From positions 186,001-250,000 of the forward strand of contig PALG01000029.1 in NCBI GenBank assembly GCA_002707025.1: 64,000 bases of DNA. The letters are read 5' to 3'. The notes under the pieces were generated by a model, which worked only from the letters and a program-made list of their open reading frames with translations, was not told the origin of the DNA and searched no databases. The stretch comes from Flavobacteriaceae bacterium. GTDB taxonomy: Bacteria; Bacteroidota; Bacteroidia; Flavobacteriales; Flavobacteriaceae. Each line of letters opens with the position of its first letter. Position 1 is the first letter of the stretch. The position numbers and the translations under genes are program-made. This document shows positions 45,624 to 54,582 of the stretch, piece by piece.

Positions 45624-47000
45624 ATGAAAAAAATAACGCTTACCCTTCTTTCATTTGTTTTAGGCATAACCTCACTTTGTTCCCAAAATTTCGAACTTAC
45701 TGTCTTTGCTTCTGGAATCACCCAGCCCACTCATTTGGTAAATGCTGGGGATGAACGTTTGTTTGTAGCTGAAAAAACAGGCGCCATTCGTGTCATCAAT
45801 GCAGATGGAACAGTAAATACCACTCCTTTTTTAGACCTTTCAGGACAAATTACCACAAATAGTGAACGGGGACTATTAGGAATTGCATTTCATCCAGATT
45901 ATGCCAATAATGGGTACTTTTATGTAAACTATTCTGACTTAAATGGCGATAATCAAATTTCGAGATTTAGTGTAAGTACAGCAGATCCAGATATAGCTGA
46001 CCCTACCAGCGAGTTGCCCCTTTTAGACATCACGCAAACCTTCAGCAATCATAATGGCGGCTGCTTGGCTTTTGGCCCCGATGGTTACTTGTACATTTCA
46101 TCTGGAGATGGTGGAGAACAAGGCGATCCCAATAATCTTGCTCAAAACACAGAGTTATTATTGGAGAAAATTCTACGGATAGATGTTGACAATCCTAGTG
46201 GAGGAAACAATTATGGGATTCCTGCAGACAACCCTTTTGCGGGAGATCCATCCAATGCGCAAGAAATTTGGGCCTACGGACTGAGAAACCCATGGAAGAT
46301 TAGTTTTGATAGAGACACAGGGGATTTCTGGGTAGCCGATGTAGGACAAAATTCTGTTGAAGAGGTGAATCAAGTAGCAAGTACGGAAGCAGGGATTAAT
46401 TATGGATGGCACTGTTTTGAAGGGTCTGATCCTTATGATAGTTCTGGTTGCCCTCCTCAAAATGAACTCACTTTTCCTGTAGCAGAATATTCCCATACTG
46501 AAGGGTTCTCCATCACAGGAGGCTACGTGTATCGTGGTATTTTATCCAATACGATTAATAATTTATACTTTTTTGGTGATTTCGGAACCGGTATCATTGG
46601 CACCGTAGACGCAACCACCAGTGAGATGAATATTTATGATAATTTTTCTGGAAACTGGTCTACCTTTGGAGAGGATAACCAAGGAGAACTTTACGTGGCA
46701 AGTTATGGAGGAACTATTTATAAAATAACTGGTTTTATCATTGGCACAGAAGACTTTAACCAAGAGAATGTGACTTTATACCCCAATCCGGCAGATGATG
46801 TTTTAACAATCAATTCGAGTCTGCAGAATTTACAACGGGTAGCGCTTTTTGACATAAACGGAAAAAAGGTAAAGGAAATAAATGCTTCGAATCGGCAAGA
46901 AGTTGAATTATCTGTTGCACAATTAAACCCTGGGCTATACATGGTTAAAATTACCTCTGAAAAGGGACAGCAACATATCGAAAAGCTAATTGTAAAATAA
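45624..47000 (+). CDS. Secreted PQQ-dependent sugar dehydrogenase-like protein with T9SS domain
   Basis: 458 residues from the ATG at 45624 (MKKITLTLLSFVLGITSL); the in-frame ATG at 45582 would add 14 residues that do not look like a signal peptide. Signal peptide about 1-20, then the glucose/sorbosone dehydrogenase (Gdh/NHL) beta-propeller: RGLLGIAFHPDYANNGYFYV, GDGGEQGDPNNLAQN, GLRNPWKISFDRDTGDFWVAD, GINYGWHCFEG. The C-terminal 75 residues are a T9SS type A sorting domain (LYPNPADDVLTINS to HIEKLIVK). Likely surface-located sugar oxidation or sugar binding. Confidence 0.9.
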   Translation: MKKITLTLLSFVLGITSLCSQNFELTVFASGITQPTHLVNAGDERLFVAEKTGAIRVINADGTVNTTPFLDLSGQITTNSERGLLGIAFHPDYANNGYFYVNYSDLNGDNQISRFSVSTADPDIADPTSELPLLDITQTFSNHNGGCLAFGPDGYLYISSGDGGEQGDPNNLAQNTELLLEKILRIDVDNPSGGNNYGIPADNPFAGDPSNAQEIWAYGLRNPWKISFDRDTGDFWVADVGQNSVEEVNQVASTEAGINYGWHCFEGSDPYDSSGCPPQNELTFPVAEYSHTEGFSITGGYVYRGILSNTINNLYFFGDFGTGIIGTVDATTSEMNIYDNFSGNWSTFGEDNQGELYVASYGGTIYKITGFIIGTEDFNQENVTLYPNPADDVLTINSSLQNLQRVALFDINGKKVKEINASNRQEVELSVAQLNPGLYMVKITSEKGQQHIEKLIVK

Positions 47001-47005
47001 GTTTC

Positions 47006-47719
47006 ATGACACCCGAGGTTGGTTCTTTATATCTTATCCCTTGCCCTCTTGGAGAGACGCCTCCTTTGGAAGTTCTTCCACTTTCTGTTAGGAAAGCCGT
47101 AGAAACCATAGACCATTATATTGTGGAGCATGAAAAAAATGCACGGAGGTTTATAAAAGCTATTGTTCCGAAGAAATCCCAGCCCAGTTTGCACATGCAA
47201 ACCATAAACAAATTTACCGACCCTACAGAAATACCTGCTATGCTTCAACCTTGTTTTGATGGGTTTTCCGTGGGAGTTATTAGTGATGCAGGTTGTCCAG
47301 GCGTAGCCGATCCTGGAGCCGTAATTGTGGAGCAAGCGCATAGGAACGGTATAAAAGTGATTCCCTTGGTAGGCCCTTCCTCCATTTTAATGGCCCTAAT
47401 GGCTAGTGGTTTCAATGGACAAAATTTTGCTTTTAACGGGTATCTTCCTATCGACAAGCAAGATCGGAAAAGGGAACTAAAACGTTTGGAAAAACTTTCA
47501 GAACAAAACCAACAATCCCAGCTTTTTATCGAGACCCCCTATCGCAATAACCAGCTACTGGAAAGTATGCTTCAATTTTTACACGAGGACACGAAGGTTT
47601 GTGTAGCCTGCGATATCACCCTTCCTACGGAATATATAAAAACACAACCTATTCGGCTTTGGAAAAAAACAAAGGTGGATCTTCACAAAAGACCCACCCT
47701 TTTTCTACTTCAGAAGTAA
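47006..47719 (+). CDS. SAM-dependent methyltransferase, tetrapyrrole-methylase fold (RsmI-like paralogue)
   Basis: 237 residues of the TP_methylase family. Typical blocks: GSLYLIPCPLGETPP, VISDAGCPGVADPGAVIVEQAH (SAM-binding region), VIPLVGPSSILMALMASGF and NFAFNGYLPIDKQDR. It resembles RsmI, the 16S rRNA C1402 ribose methyltransferase, but differs from it near the N terminus (LGETPP in place of the usual LGNxxD). Bacteroidota often have a second paralogue like this. The precise substrate is uncertain. It is 6 nt after the T9SS gene. Confidence 0.85.
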   Translation: MTPEVGSLYLIPCPLGETPPLEVLPLSVRKAVETIDHYIVEHEKNARRFIKAIVPKKSQPSLHMQTINKFTDPTEIPAMLQPCFDGFSVGVISDAGCPGVADPGAVIVEQAHRNGIKVIPLVGPSSILMALMASGFNGQNFAFNGYLPIDKQDRKRELKRLEKLSEQNQQSQLFIETPYRNNQLLESMLQFLHEDTKVCVACDITLPTEYIKTQPIRLWKKTKVDLHKRPTLFLLQK

Positions 47720-47728
47720 ACTTTACAA

Positions 47729-48373
47729 TTAAAATAAGCTTGGTTTTTTTTGGGCTTTGATAAAGGAAGTATCGTAACCAGAGAATTTTTTAAGGTAATA
47801 CTGAATAGAAGTGCCAAAGGCATCCGCAAATTCATAAGCCCCGCCACTTCTCAAGTATTTTTTCACATTTCCGGCACCTGCAAGATGCGCAGCTGCCAAA
47901 ATTCCAGACTCGGTTACCTTTACCCCGCGGATGTAACTTCCCACGTAGCGCTTAATATCCCTTCGTAAAATCCATTTATTACGGGAAGTATACATCTGAA
48001 AGGCATCTTCCTGAAGCCTGGAGTCATCCAGAAAATCTTCCGTATTATAAATGCCAATCATGTGTAAGGTGTTTTTATTGAATTGGTATTTCCCTAAATA
48101 CCCAAAACTATTAATGGTAGAATAATCCCCTTGGGATTCTTTAAAGCCAAGAGCTTCCTTGAATCCTAAAAAGGTCTTTCCCAAAAACAATTGATACCGA
48201 AAATTCACACTTTCTTTGGAAACCATTTCATTTTCGTTGGGAACGTGGTAGCAGAAACTCCCTTCACTTACCTTATAAGATGAAAGGTCTACTTTGCTTT
48301 TAAAAGACAGCCCTGTATAGGCTACTCCTAGCACAAAAACAAAAATCGTAATTCGTAATATTTCGCGTTTCAT
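47729..48373 (-). CDS. Lytic-transglycosylase-like membrane-anchored protein
   Basis: 214 residues from the ATG at 48373 (MKREILRITIFVFVLG), or 225 from the ATG at 48406. One N-terminal membrane segment, then a periplasmic domain with lysozyme-fold hallmarks: KEALGFKESQGDYSTINSFGYLGKYQFN (the catalytic-Glu and GxYQF region of SLT/glucosaminidase enzymes) and ILAAAHLAGAGNVKKYLRSGG. Active on peptidoglycan is likely but the exact activity is not certain. A TATTTTTG -7 box lies 12 nt before 48406. Confidence 0.72.
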   Translation of the reverse strand: MKREILRITIFVFVLGVAYTGLSFKSKVDLSSYKVSEGSFCYHVPNENEMVSKESVNFRYQLFLGKTFLGFKEALGFKESQGDYSTINSFGYLGKYQFNKNTLHMIGIYNTEDFLDDSRLQEDAFQMYTSRNKWILRRDIKRYVGSYIRGVKVTESGILAAAHLAGAGNVKKYLRSGGAYEFADAFGTSIQYYLKKFSGYDTSFIKAQKKPSLF

Positions 48374-48417
48374 TTTTTCGATTTCTGAATAATTAGTATC
48401 ATTCAAATTTCAGCGTG

Positions 48418-48425
48418 CAAAAATA
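48418..48425 (-). promoter_or_regulatory. -7 promoter box of the SLT-like gene
   Basis: TATTTTTG on the minus strand, exact TAnnTTTG match, 11 nt before the alternative ATG at 48406 and 44 nt before 48373. The spacer to mltG (48426-48587) shows nothing else recognisable. Confidence 0.4.
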
Positions 48426-48587
48426 CGACTTTTTTTACAAATTTGATTATCAGGTAGTTAAATTATGTTAAATCCCTTCCGAAAACGATTGAAATCAGTA
48501 GTTCCTGAGAGTCATTTTCAAAGCTACTATTATAAGTTTTTGATAATGAACCTTTTAAAAATAAGAAATAAACAAAGTTGTGAACAA

Positions 48588-49637
48588 TTACCGGTTGACC
48601 CCTTGTTGATTGATCCAACGTACGTATTCGGCCTTATTAACATTGTGCTGGGCTAGTGTTTTAGCAAACTTATGGTACCCAAACTTATTGACATTTGCGA
48701 CAAAATAATAATACCCATGATCTTCGGCATTGAGAACTGCATCAATGGAAGAGATATCCGGCATGGTGATAGGCCCAGGGGGAACACCCGCGTATTTGTA
48801 GGTATTGTAGGGAGAATCCAGTTCCAAATCACGATAAAGTACCCGTTTAATTACCTGTTCAAAGTTTCCTTCCGTCAATTTCTTGGCATAAATCACGGTA
48901 GGATCGGCTTGTAAAGGCATTCCAGCCTTAATTCGGTTTAAATAAACCCCTGCCACCCTAGGGCGCTCTTCAACTTTAGCTGTTTCCTTTTGTACAATAG
49001 CTGCCAAAGAAATTACTTGGTCACGTGACAAACCAATATTTTCGGCTTTTGAATTTCGGGACTCATTCCAGAAACGATTGTACTCTTTGAGCATTTTATC
49101 CCTAAAATTTTCCGCAGACGTATTCCAATATACCTCGTATGTATTGGGGATGTACATTCCCAAGGCATTATTTTTGGTAAACCCCGCTTGTTTCAAAAAA
49201 GCACTGTCTTTAAAAACCGACAGGAGCTCCAAGCTATCCGGTTCTATCTGAAAAGCTATTTGTGCAGCAAGGTTTTCCAATCGTTCTTGATTATTGAACT
49301 TTATATTTACAGGAATGTTTCGGCTTCGTATGGTGTTGATGATTTCATTATTGTTCATCCCTTTTTTTATGATGTAGTGCCCAGATTTAACGTTTACATC
49401 ATACCCTTTGCGTCGCGCTACGGCAATAAATGAATTCGTGTTTTTTAACAAAGGGGCCATATCGTCTACCACTTCCTGAAAAGAGGCTTCACTCCCCACA
49501 TATACATGTGCTTCTTCATTATTAAACGCCGTATTGGGAACAAAAATATTGGAATACACATAATAGGCAAAGATGCCCATGCCCACCAAACCTACCAACA
49601 AGGTAGCAACGATAACTTTTCTAAGGTTCTTACTCAT
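48588..49637 (-). CDS. mltG: Endolytic murein transglycosylase MltG
   Basis: 349 residues, about the usual length. Single N-terminal membrane helix (VIVATLLVGLVGMGIFAYYV), LysM-like subdomain (about 60-130: VDDMAPLLKNTNSFIAVARRKGYD), then the YceG catalytic domain with ALGMYIPNTYEVYWNTS, VISLAAIVQKETAKVEERPR (catalytic Glu) and AGVPPGPITMPDISSIDAVL. Cuts nascent peptidoglycan glycan strands in the periplasm. Start overlaps the GNAT stop by 8 nt. Confidence 0.95.
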   Translation of the reverse strand: MSKNLRKVIVATLLVGLVGMGIFAYYVYSNIFVPNTAFNNEEAHVYVGSEASFQEVVDDMAPLLKNTNSFIAVARRKGYDVNVKSGHYIIKKGMNNNEIINTIRSRNIPVNIKFNNQERLENLAAQIAFQIEPDSLELLSVFKDSAFLKQAGFTKNNALGMYIPNTYEVYWNTSAENFRDKMLKEYNRFWNESRNSKAENIGLSRDQVISLAAIVQKETAKVEERPRVAGVYLNRIKAGMPLQADPTVIYAKKLTEGNFEQVIKRVLYRDLELDSPYNTYKYAGVPPGPITMPDISSIDAVLNAEDHGYYYFVANVNKFGYHKFAKTLAQHNVNKAEYVRWINQQGVNR

Positions 49638-50154
49638 GGATCAATTGGTACAATAATTCATTTTTAAAACTTCCGTTGGAGAGAATCCAATCGCGCTTCT
49701 CCCCTATTTTCTGAAAACCTAACTTTTCAAACAGATGTACGCTTTTTTTATTGTCTGAAGTGATATTGGCAAATACTTGATGCAGGTCCAAATGTTGAAA
49801 GCCATAATTGCAACATAATGTAATCGCTTCTGAAGCATATCCCTTCCTGCGGTTTTCTTCAGAGAAGATTACAATCCCCAATCCTATTCTACGGTGCTTG
49901 GGTTCAAAATCGAAGAAATCCACAAATCCCACCGCTTTTTCCGAAGCTATTTCACAAACCACCAATCGTAATTGTTTTACTTCATAGATATCCCGATGTG
50001 CATTATCAAGATATTGTTTTAGCACATATTTAGAATAAGGAGTGATGGTATTGCTAATTTCCCAAACCGATTCATCATTTTCCAATTCGTAAAGAACGTT
50101 TAAATCGGTGGGCTCCAAAGCTCTTAAAAATATATGTTCCCCGCGTAATGTCAT
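49630..50154 (-). CDS. RimJ/RimL-type GNAT acetyltransferase
   Basis: 174 residues from the ATG at 50154 (MTLRGEHIFLRALEP), which overlaps the dapF stop as ATGA. GNAT fold with HRRIGLGIVIFSEENRRKGYASEAITL (acetyl-CoA loop) and DLHQVFANITSDNKKSVHLFEKLGFQKIG, the pattern of RimJ/RimL and SpeG-like enzymes. Substrate unknown. Middle gene of the dapF-GNAT-mltG operon. Confidence 0.86.
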   Translation of the reverse strand: MTLRGEHIFLRALEPTDLNVLYELENDESVWEISNTITPYSKYVLKQYLDNAHRDIYEVKQLRLVVCEIASEKAVGFVDFFDFEPKHRRIGLGIVIFSEENRRKGYASEAITLCCNYGFQHLDLHQVFANITSDNKKSVHLFEKLGFQKIGEKRDWILSNGSFKNELLYQLIHE

Positions 50155-50927
50155 GCCCAAGTCCCTTTAAAAACCTGTAAGGCAGGCCCGTTTAAAAAAA
50201 CCTTCTCGAAATGGCCTTCCTTAGGTTCGAATGTAATTTGCAAAGTTCCGCCCGGGGTTTCAAGTGTCACATTTTTGGCAGTGGTTTTTCCTAAGGTGTA
50301 CATCGCCAAGGCTACTGCCGTAACACCGGTACCACAAGAAAGGGTTTCATTTTCCACTCCTCGTTCATAAGTTCGAACCCGAAAGCTATTATCTGAAAGT
50401 GGTGTCACGAAATTGACATTCGCCCCGGCTTTTCCATATATATCATGGCGAATGTTTCGGCCCTCCGAAACCACATCAAAGGCAGTAACGTTCTCCACTA
50501 ATTGCACATGGTGCGGAGATCCCGTATCCAAGAATACATATCCCGTTTCTTGACGAACCTCTTTTACATCATTCATCCCTAAAGAAACCCAGTTATTTTC
50601 CAGAATCCTTGCAAAGTGCAGTCCATCTACCGCTTCAAAAGTTGCTTCGTGTTTTATAATCCCCAGAAATCTTGCGAATTGCACCAAGCACCGCCCGCCA
50701 TTACCACACATGGAGCTTAGGTTTCCATCACTGTTGTAGTACACCATTTTAAAATCGTATTCTGGATGGTCTTCCAAAAGGATGAGGCCGTCTGCCCCTA
50801 TGCCAAATTTTCGGTCACACAGAGTGGCTACCAATTTGGTATTATTTTTGGAGAATTGCAACAAACGATTGTCGATCATTATAAAATCGTTTCCCGTTCC
50901 TTGGTATTTATAAAATTCGATAGGCAT
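50151..50927 (-). CDS. dapF: Diaminopimelate epimerase DapF
   Basis: 258 residues from the ATG at 50927 (MPIEFYKYQGTGNDFIMID). Interconverts LL- and meso-diaminopimelate for cell wall and lysine synthesis. The two catalytic cysteines are in LSSMCGNGGRCLVQFARF and NETLSCGTGVTAVALAM. GANVNFVTPL and DTGSPHHVQLV are family-typical. First gene of the operon with GNAT and mltG. A TACCTTTG -7 box lies only 5 nt before the ATG, so the transcript may be leaderless. Confidence 0.96.
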   Translation of the reverse strand: MPIEFYKYQGTGNDFIMIDNRLLQFSKNNTKLVATLCDRKFGIGADGLILLEDHPEYDFKMVYYNSDGNLSSMCGNGGRCLVQFARFLGIIKHEATFEAVDGLHFARILENNWVSLGMNDVKEVRQETGYVFLDTGSPHHVQLVENVTAFDVVSEGRNIRHDIYGKAGANVNFVTPLSDNSFRVRTYERGVENETLSCGTGVTAVALAMYTLGKTTAKNVTLETPGGTLQITFEPKEGHFEKVFLNGPALQVFKGTWA

Positions 50928-50932
50928 TGCCA

Positions 50933-50940
50933 CAAAGGTA
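50933..50940 (-). promoter_or_regulatory. -7 promoter box of dapF
   Basis: TACCTTTG on the minus strand, exact TAnnTTTG match, ending 5 nt before the dapF ATG. No strong -33 TTG at 18-20 nt. Confidence 0.5.
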
Positions 50941-51061
50941 ACAAATCCGAAAACTAAAAGGAACCTAAAAACAGTGTTAAATAGTCGTTAATTATGAAAT
51001 TTCTTAACAATACAATCGTCTTTTGAATGTTAATTTTAATGTCACAAAATCTATTCTTGTT

Positions 51062-52459
51062 ATGAAACAAACCATCCGTTTATTCTTAGTTGCATTAGTA
51101 GCGGGAGCTGCTACCTTGGGCGGATATAAATTATTCGTCGAAAACAAAACTCAAATTGAAGTAGTAAATGCTACCGAAAAGTCTTCGTTTTTACCCACAA
51201 ACTATTCGGCCACCACTGCCCTAAATAGTGGTGTCGATTTCACCGAGGCAGCCGAAAAAAGTGTTCACGCAGTAGTTCACGTAAAAAATACGACCATAAG
51301 TACTCAACCAACCAACATGATGGACCTCATGTTAGGTCGTGGTACGCCCAGAGCTATGGTAGGAATGGGTAGTGGTGTAATTATTAGTCCAGACGGATAT
51401 ATTATCACAAACAACCATGTTATTGAAAATGCCTCCCAATTGGAAGTGACTCTCAATAATAATAAAATTTATAAGGCAGAACTTATTGGGAGTGACCCTA
51501 AAACAGACATAGCTTTAATAAAGGTGGATGCCAATGAGGACCTACCTTACATTCCTTTTGCCGATTCTAACACCCTGAAATTAGGGGAATGGGTCTTGGC
51601 GGTTGGAAACCCCTTCAATCTTACCTCAACCGTAACCGCTGGGATTGTAAGTGCTAAAGCTAGAGACCTTAATGAGTTTGATAGCAACCCACAATCCTTC
51701 ATTCAAACCGATGCTGCCGTAAACCGAGGGAATAGTGGTGGTGCTTTGGTAAACTCCCAAGGCCAATTGGTAGGGATTAACACCGCCATTACCAGTGAAA
51801 CCGGTTCTTATGTAGGTTATTCGTTTGCGGTTCCTTCCAACACGGCTAGAAAAGTAATTGAAGACATCATGGAATATGGAAATGTACAACGAGCGATGTT
51901 GGGTATTGTAGGCGGAAGTCTTAACTCTAAAGTTTCAGATCGAGTTGGTGTCACTGAAACCGAAGGTATTTATGTAGATTCCGTAGAAAAAGGAAGTGGT
52001 GCCGATAAAGGGGGCATTCGTCAAGGGGATGTTATCAAAAAAATAGACAATTATAAAATCTCAAAGTTTTCAGATTTAACGGGGTACCTAGGGTCTAAAC
52101 GCCCTAATGATGTGGTGGACGTTACGGTTTCCCGAAATGGAGAGGAAAAAGTGATTCCGGTAACTTTAGTCAAATTGGAAGTTTATCAAATAGAAGAGTT
52201 AGGCTTAGAGGTTAAAAATATCAATAAATCTGAATTACGCTCCTTAGGAATCCAAAATGGTGTGAAAGTAAATCGTGCGTTAACCAAAGACATGGAACGA
52301 TATAATTTAAGCGGGATAGTCATTACCAAAATTAATGATACCGATGTGGCAGATATTGATGATGTAAAAAGTATCATGGACCAAAGAAGTTATAATGAAC
52401 CCATTAAAATGACCTTTGTAAACGATCGAGGGGAAACCCAGTCCTTTATCTTCAGATAA
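51062..52459 (+). CDS. Periplasmic HtrA/Deg-family serine protease
   Basis: 465 residues from the ATG at 51062 (MKQTIRLFLVALVAGAATLG); the earlier in-frame start gives no signal peptide. Signal/anchor about 1-22, then the trypsin domain with catalytic His in IITNNHVIENA, Asp in DPKTDIALIKVD and Ser in NRGNSGGALVNSQGQLVG. Two PDZ domains follow (about 280-370 and 385-465). It degrades or refolds misfolded envelope proteins. The triad is complete. Followed by a terminator. Confidence 0.94.
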   Translation: MKQTIRLFLVALVAGAATLGGYKLFVENKTQIEVVNATEKSSFLPTNYSATTALNSGVDFTEAAEKSVHAVVHVKNTTISTQPTNMMDLMLGRGTPRAMVGMGSGVIISPDGYIITNNHVIENASQLEVTLNNNKIYKAELIGSDPKTDIALIKVDANEDLPYIPFADSNTLKLGEWVLAVGNPFNLTSTVTAGIVSAKARDLNEFDSNPQSFIQTDAAVNRGNSGGALVNSQGQLVGINTAITSETGSYVGYSFAVPSNTARKVIEDIMEYGNVQRAMLGIVGGSLNSKVSDRVGVTETEGIYVDSVEKGSGADKGGIRQGDVIKKIDNYKISKFSDLTGYLGSKRPNDVVDVTVSRNGEEKVIPVTLVKLEVYQIEELGLEVKNINKSELRSLGIQNGVKVNRALTKDMERYNLSGIVITKINDTDVADIDDVKSIMDQRSYNEPIKMTFVNDRGETQSFIFR

Positions 52460-52479
52460 AAACTCCTTAATTAGGAACG

Positions 52480-52523
52480 AAATAGCCTGTTGGAAGCTTC
52501 TTCTTTCGGGCTATTTTATTTTT
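52480..52523 (+). terminator. Rho-independent terminator after the HtrA protease gene
   Basis: Perfect 8-bp outer stem AAATAGCC/GGCTATTT (52480-52487 / 52509-52516) with an internal GAAGCTTC palindrome in the loop, then TATTTTT. Confidence 0.8.
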
Positions 52524-52556
52524 AAGAATATCCTTTACGAAAACGTTTTAGTTGTG

Positions 52557-52564
52557 TACTTTTG
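52557..52564 (+). promoter_or_regulatory. -7 promoter box of the GAPDH gene
   Basis: TACTTTTG, exact TAnnTTTG match, 33 nt before the ATG of the GAPDH gene. Confidence 0.5.
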
Positions 52565-52597
52565 CAGCAATTTTAAATCCCTTTAAATTCTATCCTT

Positions 52598-54046
52598 ATG
52601 AGTTTTGATGAAGTTTATGAAAAAGAACTTTCTTTCCAAACCGACCGTCGTAAAGCCAGTGTTGAGTTTATTAAAATTGTAAGCGACCTTTGGTACGACA
52701 AATCCATTGAGCTGGTCCTTTTCAGAAATCAACTAATCGATCGCAACGTCAGTGAAATTTTAAACCTGCACGAATATGCGGGCGAATTTGTGCAAAAGCC
52801 TATTTCTATTTTTGATAGTGTTGAAATAGCACAAGCCATTAAAACCTTGGACCTACCTCCTGCGAAGTTGGATATTGGAAAGCTTACCTACGAATACCAT
52901 TTGGAGGATAATCAATATCAAGATGCCCTTGCTTTTGTAAGCGATAAATTAAAGGGTGCCAAAAAACAAAAAGCCATCGTTCCTAAGGATGTAGTGTTGT
53001 ATGGCTTCGGAAGAATTGGTCGATTATTGGCCCGTGAATTAATGACACGAACCGGAAAAGGCAATCAAATGCGTCTTCGGGCCGTGGTAACCCGAGGTAC
53101 GGTTGATGAAACCGTATTGGAGAAAAGAGCGTCTTTACTTCAGTTTGATTCGGTGCATGGCGATTTTCCTGGAACTGTGAGCACCGATTTGGAAAACAAG
53201 GCTTTAATCATTAATGGGACTACCGTACACATGATTAGCGCCAATGCTCCTGAAGAAATAGACTATACAGCGTATGGTATTGAAGATGCCCTAGTTATCG
53301 ATAATACCGGTGCTTTTCGGGATGAAGAAGCCCTAAGCCGTCACTTAAAGGCCAAAGGGGTTTCTAAAGTTTTGCTTACAGCACCGGGTAAAGGAATTCC
53401 AAATATCGTACATGGTGTGAATCATCTAGAATACGATCCTAAAAAAGTAGATATCTTTTCGGCAGCCTCGTGCACCACTAACGCTATAACTCCTGTATTA
53501 AAAGCTGTAGAAGATAGTTTCGGAGTGGTACAAGGCCATTTGGAAACCATTCATGCCTACACCAACGACCAGAACTTGGTAGATAACATGCACAAAAAAT
53601 ACCGTCGTGGACGTGCTGCAGCTTTAAATATGGTAATTACCGAAACGGGTGCTGGTAGTGCCGTGAGCAAAGCGCTTCCTTCTTTTGAAGGAAAACTAAC
53701 ATCCAATGCCATCCGCGTTCCCGTTCCCAACGGATCCTTAGCTATTTTGAACCTTTACTTAGAAAAAGAAACCTCTAAAGAGGGGCTTAATACCATCATG
53801 AAAAAATACGCCCTGGAAGGGGATTTGGTGGAGCAAATAAAGTACTCCCTAAACAATGAATTGGTTTCCAGTGATATTGTAGGGTCATCGGCACCCTCGA
53901 TTTTTGATAGTAATGCTACCATTGTCACTGCCGATGGAAAAAATGTGGTTTTATATGTTTGGTATGATAATGAATATGGATACAGCCATCAGGTAATTCG
54001 CTTGGCCAAATATATCGCCGAAGTAAGACGCTACACGTATTATTAG
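52598..54046 (+). CDS. gap: Glyceraldehyde-3-phosphate dehydrogenase, long Bacteroidota form
   Basis: 482 residues. About 130 residues precede the canonical Rossmann domain (VLYGFGRIGRLLARELM), typical of the long GAPDH of Bacteroidota and some other phyla. The catalytic Cys is in FSAASCTTNAITPVLKAV, and VPVPNGSLAILNL plus YVWYDNEYGYSHQV complete the catalytic domain. Oxidises glyceraldehyde 3-phosphate in glycolysis or runs in reverse for gluconeogenesis; the cofactor preference of this form is not evident from sequence. Confidence 0.95.
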   Translation: MSFDEVYEKELSFQTDRRKASVEFIKIVSDLWYDKSIELVLFRNQLIDRNVSEILNLHEYAGEFVQKPISIFDSVEIAQAIKTLDLPPAKLDIGKLTYEYHLEDNQYQDALAFVSDKLKGAKKQKAIVPKDVVLYGFGRIGRLLARELMTRTGKGNQMRLRAVVTRGTVDETVLEKRASLLQFDSVHGDFPGTVSTDLENKALIINGTTVHMISANAPEEIDYTAYGIEDALVIDNTGAFRDEEALSRHLKAKGVSKVLLTAPGKGIPNIVHGVNHLEYDPKKVDIFSAASCTTNAITPVLKAVEDSFGVVQGHLETIHAYTNDQNLVDNMHKKYRRGRAAALNMVITETGAGSAVSKALPSFEGKLTSNAIRVPVPNGSLAILNLYLEKETSKEGLNTIMKKYALEGDLVEQIKYSLNNELVSSDIVGSSAPSIFDSNATIVTADGKNVVLYVWYDNEYGYSHQVIRLAKYIAEVRRYTYY

Positions 54047-54067
54047 GAACTAGTTTTTCTGAAATAA

Positions 54068-54098
54068 AAAAACCGCCTATTCTGGGCGGTTTTTCTTT
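54068..54098. terminator. Bidirectional terminator between gap and the SRPBCC gene
   Basis: Stem AAAACCGCC/GGCGGTTTT (about 54069-54077 / 54085-54093) with A-run before and T-run after. Overlaps the last codons of the convergent SRPBCC gene. Confidence 0.85.
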
Positions 54099-54550
54099 TC
54101 TACCATTATTTTTAATTGTTGAAGGGCTTTTTCCCAAGTCTCATTAAAGTAGTTTTCATATTCCTCATCGCTATCGGTTTCAATAATCACGGTCGTAATT
54201 CCTTCCTCTTCCTGAAACGTATAATTTTCAAGCATACCGGCCCAAGGGGCTACTTCAGGACCTTCCGTTATTTCCTTTTCCCCTTTTAAGATTCCTATGT
54301 GCTTTATGGAGATAAATTCATTCGGAATATTTTTTTCAATTTTTGAAACCATTCCTCCAACAGTTCCTTCTTCATCCGTTCCAGTAAAATACATTTTGGA
54401 ACCCTCCCCCCAAGTACCCTTAAAAGTAGAAGTGGGGTTGAAAGCAGCGGTCCATTCCTCGTAATCCTTTTTCCGGTGTATCCCCAACATGGTATCATAC
54501 ACCAAAGAAGCAGGCGCCTTAATAGTTTTCGTAAACTGAAGTTTTTTCAT
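54077..54550 (-). CDS. SRPBCC (START/Bet v1-like) family protein
   Basis: 157 residues from the ATG at 54550 (MKKLQFTKTIKAPASLVYD); the longer open frame upstream does not look coding. Matches polyketide-cyclase/SRPBCC fold: KTIKAPASLVYDTMLGI, FKGTWGEGSKMYFTG, FISIKHIGILKG and IETDSDEEYENYFNETWEKAL (the C-terminal helix). Binds a hydrophobic ligand; no ligand can be named. Next gene (54583) is upstream on the same strand, separated by 32 nt, so they may share a transcript. Confidence 0.82.
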   Translation of the reverse strand: MKKLQFTKTIKAPASLVYDTMLGIHRKKDYEEWTAAFNPTSTFKGTWGEGSKMYFTGTDEEGTVGGMVSKIEKNIPNEFISIKHIGILKGEKEITEGPEVAPWAGMLENYTFQEEEGITTVIIETDSDEEYENYFNETWEKALQQLKIMVEKKNRPE

Positions 54551-54582
54551 AGCTATAAATTTCTTCCTTAAAATTACGTGTT

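Noticed and set aside
48426-48587. 63-residue ORF at 48465-48656 upstream of mltG
   Set aside because: Its end overlaps the 3' end of mltG and it lacks any conserved pattern; treated as non-coding spacer.
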